Source: Treponema sp.
Lineage (GTDB): Bacteria; Spirochaetota; Spirochaetia; Treponematales; Breznakiellaceae
Assembly: GCA_031273405.1 (NCBI GenBank)
Contig: JAISRW010000136.1
Location: 1 to 18,389 of the forward strand
DNA: 18,389 nucleotides
Direction of reading: 5' to 3'
Shown: one piece after another, positions 1-6,708 of the stretch
Layout of the letters: each line of letters begins with the position of its first letter
Position numbering within the stretch: the first letter of the stretch is position 1
Notes under the pieces: model-generated
The model's input: only the letters and a program-made list of their open reading frames with translations
Databases searched by the model: none
What the model was told of the DNA's origin: nothing
Program-made: the position numbers and the translations under genes

Positions 1-210
1 CCGTGTGAGCATTTGTGTAAGCAATACTCCTTCAATCTGGCTATTATTGGCTAGTAGGCATTAGCACTTAACACTTGACTAATTCCTTATAATACAATAA
101 GATAGAGTAACAGTTAGCACTTGCGATAACGAAAAAACACACCTTGCAAATTATTTCAATATATTTTATGGTAATTTTTATTCAAAAAATTTTAGGCAAA
201 TTGCGCATAA
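1..210. other. AT-rich non-coding segment with possible promoter
   Basis: This stretch is clearly AT-rich, unlike the GC-rich DNA that starts near 211. I see no convincing gene; the only plus-strand frame from an ATG (168-242) is 24 codons. A sigma-70-like arrangement on the plus strand is visible: TTGACT at 75-80, a 17-bp spacer and TAAGAT at 98-103. The 9-mer TTAGCACTT occurs twice, at 61-69 and 114-122. The change of composition coincides with the start of a truncated reading frame, suggesting a junction between sequences of different origin. Confidence 0.4.
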
Positions 211-369
211 CTGGAGTATCGCCCCGCATGGGAGCGGACTAAGGTGCGCCGTGTGTTTCTGCGCCGCACGGGGCAGGACGCCGGCGATTATGAATACCTT
301 GGCACGGCTATTGACGAAGATCTCATAACCATAAGCGGCCGCGACGCGATACAATATGCCCTGCTGTAA
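211..369 (+). pseudogene. 3' remnant of an unidentified protein-coding gene
   Basis: The plus-strand frame from 211 (just after an in-frame TAA at 208-210) to the TAA at 367-369 encodes about 52 residues that read like the C-terminus of a real protein. It is charged, with strongly GC3-biased codons and segments such as RRVFLRRTGQDAGDYEYLG and ISGRDAIQYALL. There is no ATG in the frame; a GTG at 244 could start 41 residues but has no ribosome binding site. The frame begins where the sequence changes from AT-rich to GC-rich, so I read it as the surviving 3' end of a gene whose 5' part was lost or replaced. I do not recognise the family. It could still be chance coding-like sequence. Confidence 0.35.
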
Positions 370-429
370 CGCGGGTACGCAGGGGGGGCTCACCTTCGCC
401 TTACCGGAACGACCGGGGCCAAGGTCCGG

Positions 430-580
430 ACGGTTGGGGAATATCCCCGAGCCGTCCGGAAACGTCCCCCAGCCATCGGGGGATGTCCCCGGGCCGTCGG
501 GGGGCGCCCCCAAACCGTCGGGGGATGTCCCCGGACCATTGGGGGGCGCCCCCGGATCATTGGGGGGCGCCCCCGGAGAG
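430..580. repeat. Seven tandem 21-bp units, each with a GC palindrome
   Basis: Seven units with an exact 21-bp period are centred near 442, 463, 484, 505, 526, 547 and 568. Each has a self-complementary core of the form GGGGG-NNN-CCCC, with GGGGGGCGCCCCC in the best copies and GGGGATGTCCCC or GGGGAATATCCCC in others. Linkers are of the type CCGTC or CATT. Because 21 is a multiple of three, several frames stay open through the array; on the minus strand it would read as heptapeptides of the type PGAPPNG. The palindromic cores and absence of a start signal favour a structural, non-coding repeat. Confidence 0.8.
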
Positions 581-753
581 GCGGGATGACCATGACGGCA
601 TACTATAGGGAGGAACCGGTTCAAGCGGAGACGGCGGAATGAGCGGGGAAACCGCGGGTTTTAGACCCGACCCGATAAAGGGAGACCCCCGAAACTCCTA
701 TAGGGCGCCGGGCGAAAGTCTGACCCCTGCCGCCAGGAGCCTGTGGGACTTGT

Positions 754-795
754 AGGTTTTTGCTCTACACCCTGTGGGTTTCGAGCAAAAAACCT
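754..795. repeat. 12-bp stem hairpin
   Basis: AGGTTTTTGCTC at 754-765 is complementary to GAGCAAAAAACCT at 783-795, apart from one extra A. The 17-base loop contains a second copy of the CCTGTGGG motif, also seen at 740-747. There is no T-run directly after the stem on either strand, so this is not a typical terminator. Confidence 0.6.
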
Positions 796-849
796 GCGGT
801 AAGGGGGCTCCTTACGGAGTTTGCAGGGTAAATCGAACCATAGGTTCGC

Positions 850-874
850 AATCGCTCTTGCGAGCGATTTTTTT
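850..874 (+). terminator. Rho-independent terminator-like hairpin
   Basis: AATCGCTC (850-857), a TTGC loop and GAGCGATT (862-869) form a perfect 8-bp stem followed at once by a T-run to 874. It is oriented to stop plus-strand transcription, yet no intact plus-strand gene lies upstream, so it may belong to the repeat element around it or to the lost gene whose remnant lies at 211-369. Confidence 0.6.
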
Positions 875-957
875 AATCAAGGGGGCAAAGTCCCACAAAC
901 TCCTAGCAGTTTGTTGCGCTTCGCGCATAATCTCCAAAAACCGCCTGCAAGGCGGTT

Positions 958-980
958 GCGAACCTTCGGTTCGATTTACC
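958..980 (+). repeat. Dispersed palindromic element, reference copy
   Basis: The core GCGAACC-TTC-GGTTCGAT is followed by TTACC, a 6-bp stem (CGAACC/GGTTCG) with a 3-base loop. A closely matching copy in reverse orientation is at 827-849, and a 23-base copy with changed but still paired stem is at 7548-7570. A degenerate copy (GGACC-TTT-GGTCT) follows at about 995-1010. Confidence 0.75.
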
Positions 981-1066
981 CCGCAAACTGCGTTCGGACC
1001 TTTGGTCTGACGTTCCCGTACCATGCCGCGCCGCCGCGCCTTTCACGGGCTTTCGTGCGGCAACGG

Positions 1067-2479
1067 TTATGCTTCGTCTTCAATAGTACCGTCGGTTTTA
1101 AGGGGGCGCTGTTTTTCGGCGATGGTGCGGTAATCGGAAGAAAAATTATTTTCCGAAATCTCCGTCACCCTGCCGCCTCCCTGCCCCCGGTATTTGCCGG
1201 GACTCAGCCCGGTATAGTGCTTGAAAATCTTGGAAAAACGGCTTTGGTCCTCAAAGCCGCAGGATCCCGCAATATCGCTGAGGGACATATCGGTTTCCGT
1301 CAAAAGGCGGCACGCGTTTTCTACCCGGAGGCGGTTAAGGTAGGCGGACAAATTTTCCCCCATCTCCTCCCTGAAGATGGTGCTAAAGTAGGGCGCCGAA
1401 AGCCCCGAGGCGTCGGCGATCTCCCGGAGGCTTGTCTTGCGGGTATAGTTTTCCCTGATATACCGATCCGCCTTCCTCAAGGCGGCGGCGTGGCGGACAC
1501 CCTGGAAAGAAAAGATCTGATCCGCCATGTGTTCCACGATGCTATGGAGCAGGTCGGTAAGCTCTTCGATAGTCTGGGTTTCCTGAATCCGCAGGAGGTA
1601 TTGGTTGTTCGTCTCCAGCACGTCTTCCCCGGCGTTCCCCGGCCCCGCCGCCGAACGGGAAAGGAGCACTATCAGTTCTATAGCCCGGAATTGCACGTGT
1701 TTAAACCGATCGGGGTTGGAAAAGAGGAAATTCGCCAGGATCTCGTTGAGGAACTGCCTCGCCGTTTTGTGATCCCCCTGGCGGAGGGCGGTCAGGAGCA
1801 TCCGCTCCTTGTCCAGGGGGTAGCCCGGGTACTCGGTCCCCGGGGGATATTTGGCCTTGAGCGCCCGGATCTCCGCCGAGAGGCTGGACTGCTGTTCCGC
1901 CCGGCGCTTCAGGATTTCGTGGTAGTTCCTCTCCCCTACGGATAAATTTTCCGCGCATATCATCAGCAGCTCCGCCAGGGACTTGATCCGTTCCGAATCG
2001 CTCCGGGGGAATCGGGACAGGTGTTTTTTAAATTCCGCTGCCGGGACCTCCCCCCCGCTCATCCCGGACAGGGCTTCGGCGGTTTCCTCGCTGTCGATGG
2101 CGAGAAAGCCGGAACCCAGGAGGGCCCCGACAAACCGTTCGTTCAGGTAAAGGGGACTGGTCCAGAACATAAACCCCAGGGCGCACATATAAATATAGGA
2201 ACCCCCGAAGAGCTGGGATTCCTTAACGGCGTTGATATGGAACATATTGCATGGGGAGGAGCGGAGATCGGCGGCTTTTTCCGGCTTGGGGCTGCCGGTC
2301 TGATATTTCAGGCAGTAGAGGCAGGTGTTGGTATCCCCGGTTATTTCCCCGAACATTTCCGGCACGGGAAGGTAGTCGTGATCCAGCACGCACGCGATAG
2401 TCCCCGTGGCCTTGGCGTATTCCGACACAAGCCGGCAGGCCTTGAGCAGCAGGGGGTTGGTTTTTTTCGAGTCGCCCAT
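1067..2479 (-). CDS. PocR-domain AraC-family transcriptional regulator (distal paralogue)
   Basis: A 470-residue regulator. Residues about 8-180 match the PocR sensory domain, with cysteines in CLYC, PCNMFH and YMCALG and the WTSPLY segment. The C-terminus (about 325-430) is an AraC-type double helix-turn-helix: the first HTH is in TSLREIADASGLSAPYFST, the second in LSLSDIAGSCGFEDQSRFSK, with the family signature ending GLSPGKYR. PocR domains in other bacteria sense small organic ligands such as 1,2-propanediol; the ligand here is unknown. The ATG lies 2 nt after the stop of the upstream paralogue and has no Shine-Dalgarno sequence, so translation probably depends on coupling. A polar tail of about 40 residues follows the HTH. 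No target operon is evident nearby. Confidence 0.9.
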   Translation of the reverse strand: MGDSKKTNPLLLKACRLVSEYAKATGTIACVLDHDYLPVPEMFGEITGDTNTCLYCLKYQTGSPKPEKAADLRSSPCNMFHINAVKESQLFGGSYIYMCALGFMFWTSPLYLNERFVGALLGSGFLAIDSEETAEALSGMSGGEVPAAEFKKHLSRFPRSDSERIKSLAELLMICAENLSVGERNYHEILKRRAEQQSSLSAEIRALKAKYPPGTEYPGYPLDKERMLLTALRQGDHKTARQFLNEILANFLFSNPDRFKHVQFRAIELIVLLSRSAAGPGNAGEDVLETNNQYLLRIQETQTIEELTDLLHSIVEHMADQIFSFQGVRHAAALRKADRYIRENYTRKTSLREIADASGLSAPYFSTIFREEMGENLSAYLNRLRVENACRLLTETDMSLSDIAGSCGFEDQSRFSKIFKHYTGLSPGKYRGQGGGRVTEISENNFSSDYRTIAEKQRPLKTDGTIEDEA

Positions 2480-2481
2480 AA

Positions 2482-3855
2482 TTATACGTTTATGGTCGGG
2501 TGATGCGCGAACAGCTTGGGGATACCGCCCTTTTCCCGGAATTTGCCGGGGCTCATGCCGGCATAGTACTTGAATATCTTTGAAAACCAGCTTTGATCCT
2601 CAAATCCACAGCTTCCCGATATTTCGCCCAGGGACAGATCGGTTTCTATCAGCATGGCGGCGGCTTTTTCCGCCCGCAGGCGGTTGAGGTAGTTGGAAAG
2701 GTTCTCCCCCATCTCTTCTTTAAAAACAGTGCTGAAGTAGGGCGCCGAAAGCCCCGAGGCGTCGGCGATCTCCCGGAGGCTTATCTTGCGGGTGTAGTTC
2801 TCCCAGATATACCGTTCCGCCCGCCGCAGCACCGAGGCGTGGCATATCCCCTGGAAAGAAAAGATCTGTCCCGCCAGGCGCTCCACGATACTATGCAGTT
2901 GGTCGGTCAATTCCTCGACGCTCCCGGCTTCCTGAATCCGCTTGAGGTAGCGGTTATTCGCCTCCAGCAGGGCGCTGTCTTCGGCGGCGTCCGGGGACAT
3001 TGCCGCCCGAAAGAGGAGCACCATCAGCTCTATGGCCCGGAATTGTATGTAGGCATAGTTATGGGAATCGGCGCGGGAGAGGCTGTCCATCAGTTCATCG
3101 AGAATCTTCCTCCCGGTTTCGCTGTCCCCCCGGCGGAGGCTGGCCAGGAGCATCCGTTCCTTGTCCATGGAATACCTGAGGTCCCGCTTTTTGTATTCCG
3201 GGCTGTTTTTAGTTATACGGGGCTGTTTCAGGGAGTGCGGTTTCCGCCCGTCCGGGAGACGGATAAATTCATTGCGGGCCGCCGTTCCTTTCGATATATG
3301 CTCCGCGCAGATCAGCATCATCCGAGCCAGGATTTTTACTTCCTCATAGTTTTTCAGAGGGATATCCGCCAGGGCGTTCCGAATCTCCGGCAGGAAAATT
3401 TTCCCCCGGGAAATGACGGAAAAATTCTCCTCCACCTGCTGGTGTTTGACGGCCAGGATCCCGCTGGAGATGAAGCAGCCGGCGAGGCGCTCCCCGGAAT
3501 AGACCGGGCTTGTCCAGAAGGTGAATCCCATGGGGCATACGTATATATAGGCCCCCCCCAGTTCCCGGGAGGAGGCGATGGCGTCCAGGTGCATCTTGGT
3601 GCACGGGGTTTCTTCCTGCCCCCACTGCCGGCCGGGATCAGGGTAATATTTTTTGCAAATGCCGCAAAAATACCGGTCCCTGGGATGGCGGGATTTTTCC
3701 ACGACGCCGCATTTTTCGTCCAAAACCGATATGATGGAACCGGTGGCCTGCTCATAACTGCCGATTACCTCGCACGCTTTGAGCAGTACCGGTTCAATCT
3801 CCCGGCGGACGATAATATTGGTATCGATATCACGATTCACCATACTACGGTTCAT
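2482..3855 (-). CDS. PocR-domain AraC-family transcriptional regulator (proximal paralogue)
   Basis: A 457-residue paralogue of the following gene with the same layout: N-terminal PocR domain (cysteines in FCGIC, PCTKMH and YVCPMG; WTSPVY), an alpha-helical middle with DKERMLLASLRRGD, and a C-terminal AraC double HTH (ISLREIADASGLSAPYFST, then LSLGEISGSCGFEDQSWFSK). I start it at the ATG at 3855 because AAGGATGG lies 6 bases upstream; the frame extends 26 codons further to 3933, but that start lacks such a site. Forty-eight consecutive bases in the first HTH (2735-2782) are identical to 1386-1433 in the neighbour, pointing to recent tandem duplication or gene conversion. It is the first gene of a two-gene unit. 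Confidence 0.9.
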   Translation of the reverse strand: MNRSMVNRDIDTNIIVRREIEPVLLKACEVIGSYEQATGSIISVLDEKCGVVEKSRHPRDRYFCGICKKYYPDPGRQWGQEETPCTKMHLDAIASSRELGGAYIYVCPMGFTFWTSPVYSGERLAGCFISSGILAVKHQQVEENFSVISRGKIFLPEIRNALADIPLKNYEEVKILARMMLICAEHISKGTAARNEFIRLPDGRKPHSLKQPRITKNSPEYKKRDLRYSMDKERMLLASLRRGDSETGRKILDELMDSLSRADSHNYAYIQFRAIELMVLLFRAAMSPDAAEDSALLEANNRYLKRIQEAGSVEELTDQLHSIVERLAGQIFSFQGICHASVLRRAERYIWENYTRKISLREIADASGLSAPYFSTVFKEEMGENLSNYLNRLRAEKAAAMLIETDLSLGEISGSCGFEDQSWFSKIFKYYAGMSPGKFREKGGIPKLFAHHPTINV

Positions 3856-3931
3856 AAAATACCATCCTTGTTTAAAACCTAATCGGCATTTCATGAACGT
3901 AATACACCCTATTGGCACAATTTTTGTTCCC

Positions 3932-3960
3932 AAAGACGGCGGTATGAGGTTTCCGTCTTT
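3932..3960. promoter_or_regulatory. 8-bp inverted repeat upstream of the PocR/AraC genes
   Basis: AAAGACGG (3932-3939) and CCGTCTTT (3953-3960) are perfect reverse complements 13 bases apart, about 80 bp upstream of the ATG at 3855. It could be an operator for autoregulation or a weak terminator of the lipoprotein gene; there is no clear T-run, which slightly favours a protein-binding site. Confidence 0.35.
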
Positions 3961-4018
3961 GAGAACACGGCTTCTATGAGGATGCGGCTTCTATGAGGAC
4001 GCGTCTATGAGGACACGG
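3961..4018. repeat. Short tandem direct repeat, about 17 bp
   Basis: Successive units are GAGAACACGGCTTCTAT (3961-3977), GAGGATGCGGCTTCTAT (3978-3994), a 14-base version GAGGACGCGTCTAT (3995-4008) and a partial GAGGACACGG (4009-4018). The array lies between the lipoprotein stop codon and the PocR/AraC promoter region and has no coding start of its own. Confidence 0.7.
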
Positions 4019-4029
4019 ACGCCGCCTTC

Positions 4030-5046
4030 TCAGGGCTTGTTTGGTTCCCCCGGCGAGGCGTTTCCGCTCCCGGTGAGATACCAATCGGCGGCGGAGGCGG
4101 TTTTTTCCCGGTCCTGATAGCGGGAAACGCTTTTGGTGGTTGCCGTTTTGATGCTTGCGCAGTCCAGCGCGGCGGCGGGAGCGGGCTGGGGCAGCCACGC
4201 GCCCTGGGCGGCGAATAAAGCGGCCGCCTTTTTGAGATCCTCAGAGGCCCAATCGGACCGTTCCGGATTTTCGGTAATAACCACCCCGTCGATGATCCGG
4301 TCGTCCTGATCCAAAAGATATACCAGATCGTTCTTATGCAGTATTTTTTTAGCCCCCGGGACCCAGAGATCCCTGGCGCTTTCCAGGGCGTCGGTCCCCC
4401 CGGAAAGCGAAAGATTCCCGCCGGTTTCATCGGCCCATTCTTCCTCCATGGTCCTGAGATGTATCACCATGTATTCCCCGGCTTTAACCTCTATAGGCGG
4501 AAATTCCAGAACCGGCTGGGAAGCACTGTGGCTTGCGATATAGAGCCGCAAGGCTCCAAGATTGCCGTCCCCCTGCGCAAAGAGTTCCACAAATTCCGTC
4601 CTGATTTTTGTACCCGCCTTGGTAGTGGATTTCCCGTATTCCGTCCTCAGTTCCGTGATCAGCAGCGGGGGCAGCCGGCTGTTCCGCGCCCTGAAGGGGG
4701 CCAGCACGGTGAGGGTGTTCCGCTTTTCGTCTTCCACAAGCATCTCGGCGGTATAGCGTTCCCCTTCCCCCAGGGCTTCGGAAAACCCGACGCGTACCAG
4801 ATCTCCTTCCTCGATCGATTCCGCTCCGACCCGGGGGGTCATCTGAAACGATACCACCCTGACGGGGCAGGAAAAGCGGAATTCCAGCTCTGTGGAAGAG
4901 ACTGACCGGCAGTCAAGAAAAACCGGGGCTGCCGCGCTGGTACCCAGCAGTTCCTGGACAGCCGCCTCGGCGGAACAGGCGCAGGCGGAGAGCGCAAGGA
5001 CTGCCGACAAAACGCCCCATAACAGATAAAAGCTTGTTTTCACCAT
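4030..5046 (-). CDS. Predicted lipoprotein with lamin-tail-like (LTD) domain
   Basis: A 338-residue exported protein. The N-terminus is a lipoprotein signal peptide: one Lys, a hydrophobic stretch and the lipobox LSAC with Cys22 as predicted lipidation site. Residues about 40-120 look like a beta-rich Ig-like segment. Residues about 125-258 fit the lamin-tail domain pattern: LLITELRTEYG, then EFVELFAQGD, a LRLYI strand, VKAGEYMVIHL, and LVYLLDQDDRIIDGVVI. The C-terminus ends GSGNASPGEPNKP, the kind of ending often seen after bacterial LTDs. A strong site (AGGAGG) lies 5 bases before the ATG. LTD proteins are usually surface or envelope proteins; the specific role is unknown. A large hairpin element begins 30 bases upstream. 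Confidence 0.75.
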   Translation of the reverse strand: MVKTSFYLLWGVLSAVLALSACACSAEAAVQELLGTSAAAPVFLDCRSVSSTELEFRFSCPVRVVSFQMTPRVGAESIEEGDLVRVGFSEALGEGERYTAEMLVEDEKRNTLTVLAPFRARNSRLPPLLITELRTEYGKSTTKAGTKIRTEFVELFAQGDGNLGALRLYIASHSASQPVLEFPPIEVKAGEYMVIHLRTMEEEWADETGGNLSLSGGTDALESARDLWVPGAKKILHKNDLVYLLDQDDRIIDGVVITENPERSDWASEDLKKAAALFAAQGAWLPQPAPAAALDCASIKTATTKSVSRYQDREKTASAADWYLTGSGNASPGEPNKP

Positions 5047-5075
5047 AATTTCCTCCTAAACGAAATCTGATAGTT

Positions 5076-5212
5076 GAGCCTGTCCCAAAACTAATTGACT
5101 GTGCGCTGGAAGCGCACGGTTTTGGGACAGGCTCCTGGAAAAGCGGCTTGAGGCCCGCTTTTTCCCATAAATCTAAGGCGGCTTTCCCAAAAACTGAAGT
5201 TTTGGGAAAGCC
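5076..5212. repeat. Composite multi-hairpin intergenic element, copy 1
   Basis: Hairpin one has perfect 16-base arms, GAGCCTGTCCCAAAAC at 5076-5091 and its complement at 5119-5134, enclosing a second perfect stem GTGCGC-TGGAA-GCGCAC (5101-5117). Next comes GGAAAAGCGG (5137-5146) pairing with CCGCTTTTTCC (5155-5165). A spacer containing TAAATCTAAGG (5168-5178) leads to a last stem with arms 5180-5195 and 5198-5212. A homologous element with different stem sequences is at 12948-13109. The TCCCAAAA and TTTTGGGA arms occur twice each, so alternative pairings are possible. It lies between divergent genes. Confidence 0.75.
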
Positions 5213-5491
5213 TCAGTGAGCTCTTGTATTGACTTGGATGTGCCTATAGAAGCGTCCCCCAAACCCGGCCGGTGCGGACCCGGGTTCGACGGGAAAGCCG
5301 CTATACAGCCACTAGCAGCCAATACCAGCTACTACGGCTCCAGGATGGAAGGCGCTTCGCTTTTTTCCCTTTTTTTTTAAAAAACGCGTAACTCCCCAGC
5401 CGCCTATATGCCAAGAGCGGCTTGGACAAACTCTTGGGGAGTTACGAAAAACGCCGTAATGCCGTATGCTTAAAAACAGCCGGGGGATGCT
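5213..5491. other. Intergenic region upstream of the 5492 gene, with further hairpins
   Basis: No gene is supported here. A stem AACCCGG/CCGGGTT at about 5261-5286 includes a degenerate copy of the dispersed palindrome (GCGGACC-CGG-GTTCGAC, about 5274-5290). GGCGCTTCGC followed by T-rich tracts (5351-5378) resembles a plus-strand terminator. A 12-bp perfect inverted repeat, CGTAACTCCCCA (5387-5398) and TGGGGAGTTACG (5435-5446), lies about 50 bases before the next start codon and may be an operator or leader hairpin. I do not see a convincing promoter. Confidence 0.5.
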
Positions 5492-5938
5492 ATGGGACTC
5501 GAAATAATCAGGCTGAATCTTGTTTCGCCCCTCTACTACGTCAGGGACGAAGGCGCCGATCCTTTTTCTTACCGGGAGGGAAAGGGAGAAATGGTTTTTC
5601 ACTTTGAACTTGAGCCGAACCAATGCCGGAGCATAGAGCCGGACGAAGGGGCTCTTCTGGGGGCTTTGATTGCAGGCGGCAGGGCGGCGGACAAGGCCGC
5701 GAGCCCTGAGGCGGCCCTCGTTTTGCCGGGAGGGAACTATCTTTTTTCTCAGGTGAGGGAGATTCTAAGCCGCCGGGATATTGCCGGCCTGGCCGCGGAA
5801 GTACAGAAGGAGGGGCTGTGGCAGCGTCTCCGCCCGGGCAAAGAACTCTATCTGCGCTATCTCTTCGAAGACGGCCTGGGAGTGACCCAGGTTTTCAGGC
5901 CCTATACCGAGGCTATAAATGCAGGGCTTCTACCATAA
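5492..5938 (+). CDS. Conserved-looking hypothetical protein, 148 aa
   Basis: I do not recognise this family. The 148-residue product is acidic, has no signal peptide or membrane segment, and begins MGLEIIRLNLVSPLYYVRD. Its middle contains ALLGALIAGGRAADKA and its C-terminal half FEDGLGVTQVFRPYTEA. A G-rich ribosome binding site (GGGGGA) precedes the ATG by 4 bases, and codon use is like that of its neighbours, so I take it as real. Its last 26 bases overlap the 3' end of the convergent gene ending at 5913. A 12-bp inverted repeat lies upstream. Confidence 0.7.
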   Translation: MGLEIIRLNLVSPLYYVRDEGADPFSYREGKGEMVFHFELEPNQCRSIEPDEGALLGALIAGGRAADKAASPEAALVLPGGNYLFSQVREILSRRDIAGLAAEVQKEGLWQRLRPGKELYLRYLFEDGLGVTQVFRPYTEAINAGLLP

Positions 5939-6614
5939 AGCGGATATTAACATCCGATCCGTCCTGCTTTTTCATCTCGATAACAAAGATCATGGAGCCG
6001 TCATGGGGGGCGATCATGACCTTGCGAATCTTGTAGGAGCTTATCCGCGGGCGCTTCATCTGGGGGTCTCCCAGGGTGAAGAATTTTGTGGAGCCGTCAC
6101 CGCCGGTTCTTTCAAGATTGATATAGAACGAGGATACCATGGCGGCGCCCCTTCTCTCTATGGTAGATACCAGGGCGGCTTTATAGGAAAATCCGCTCTC
6201 AAAATCCCGGAATTCCAGGGTGTCGTTGTATAACGAGTCGGGAGCCTCCGGAGCAATATAGAGCGGCTTGCCCTGGAACAGGAAGTTGACCCGATAAGCC
6301 GCCGCCAGGGCCCCGTGCCGGGCAATGACGCGGTACAGGGCGCCTGAACCGTCCTGCCCGGCCGCCACGGGGCTGTCGTGAATATATGAATATTTCCCCC
6401 CGGAAACAAAATCATTTTTGACTACATCAACCACGAATAAATCGGCCCAGGGCTTTAATGTTTCGGACTGTACCCCGTACTGGGCGAACATATAGATTTT
6501 ACCGTCCGGAGAAAAACCAAGATCCACATAGGCGGCAACATCTCCCGCACGGAGGCCGGCAGAACCGATCCCCGCGATGACAGCAAGGACGCAAAGGACT
6601 TTCTTCACAAACAT
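5913..6614 (-). CDS. Predicted secreted protein, DUF2259-like
   Basis: A 233-residue protein with a clear Sec signal peptide (MFVKK, then a hydrophobic stretch to about residue 20, possible cleavage after LRAG or nearby). The mature start AAYVDLGFSPDGKIYMFAQYGV resembles the predicted secreted proteins grouped as DUF2259; this is recognition by eye. The rest is beta-rich with a segment KYSYIHDSPVAAGQDGSG and a conserved-looking end SYKIRKVMIAPHDGSMIFVI. The ATG is preceded by GAGGAG with a suitable gap. Function is unknown; location is presumably periplasmic. It is divergent from the membrane protein gene at 6709 and overlaps the 5492 gene tail to tail. Confidence 0.7.
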   Translation of the reverse strand: MFVKKVLCVLAVIAGIGSAGLRAGDVAAYVDLGFSPDGKIYMFAQYGVQSETLKPWADLFVVDVVKNDFVSGGKYSYIHDSPVAAGQDGSGALYRVIARHGALAAAYRVNFLFQGKPLYIAPEAPDSLYNDTLEFRDFESGFSYKAALVSTIERRGAAMVSSFYINLERTGGDGSTKFFTLGDPQMKRPRISSYKIRKVMIAPHDGSMIFVIEMKKQDGSDVNIRFMVEALHL

Positions 6615-6708
6615 GGATATCTCCTCTTTACTAATATCGGTATCTCAACCGCGGTCTTTAACGCCGCCGACCTTGAGCCGGATACCCTTCCTGGTCTATC
6701 CTTGAGGT

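Larger units (their letters stand above)
821..986. repeat. Long imperfect inverted repeat containing two palindrome copies
   Basis: The left arm 821-849 and right arm 958-986 are reverse complements over about 29 bases with only two or three mismatches. Each arm contains one copy of the dispersed palindrome (minus orientation at 827-849, plus at 958-980) plus the shared flank TTGCAGGGT / ACCCCGCAA. The 108-base interior carries three further hairpins: 850-869, 915-927 (TGCGC-TTC-GCGCA) and 939-957 (AACCGCC-TGCAA-GGCGGTT). The whole could fold into a multi-branched structure. Confidence 0.7.
370..1066. other. Repeat- and hairpin-dense intergenic region
   Basis: No gene is supported in these roughly 700 bases between the gene remnant and the stop of the first PocR/AraC gene. 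Open frames on both strands (for example 178-624 minus, 356-589 plus) come from the 21-bp repeat and lack ribosome binding sites; the minus one would also need a TTG start. The region holds, in order, the 21-bp array, a hairpin at 754-795, a small hairpin near 799-815, a long inverted repeat (821-849 with 958-986), a terminator (850-874) and hairpins at 915-927 and 939-957. Transcripts of the AraC genes run into it from the right. Confidence 0.6.

Noticed and set aside
61..122. CIRCE (HrcA) operator
   Set aside because: Two TTAGCACTT direct repeats are present, but not the required inverted partner at 9-bp spacing.
430..580. CRISPR array
   Set aside because: The period is only 21 bp with no distinct spacers, and no cas genes are present.
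178..624. 148-codon minus-strand frame with proline-rich heptapeptide repeats
   Set aside because: It would need a TTG start without a ribosome binding site, and its downstream half is antisense to the coding-like remnant at 211-369.
821..1945. 374-codon plus-strand open frame opposite the first PocR/AraC gene
   Set aside because: It is antisense to a gene with clear domains, has no ribosome binding site and starts inside repeat DNA; GC-rich codons on the minus strand leave this frame open.
2593..3882. 429-codon plus-strand open frame opposite the second PocR/AraC gene
   Set aside because: Same reason: its composition is that of a shadow frame, and it parallels the shadow over the paralogue because the two genes share sequence.
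3912..3928. Sigma-54-like promoter (TTGGCAC with TTGTT)
   Set aside because: The -12 element has GT in place of GC, and on the plus strand it would drive transcription only antisense to the lipoprotein gene.
5250..5300. tRNA-like T-arm (GGGTTCGAC)
   Set aside because: The T-stem does not close properly and no acceptor, D or anticodon arms can be drawn; it is better explained as a degenerate palindrome copy.
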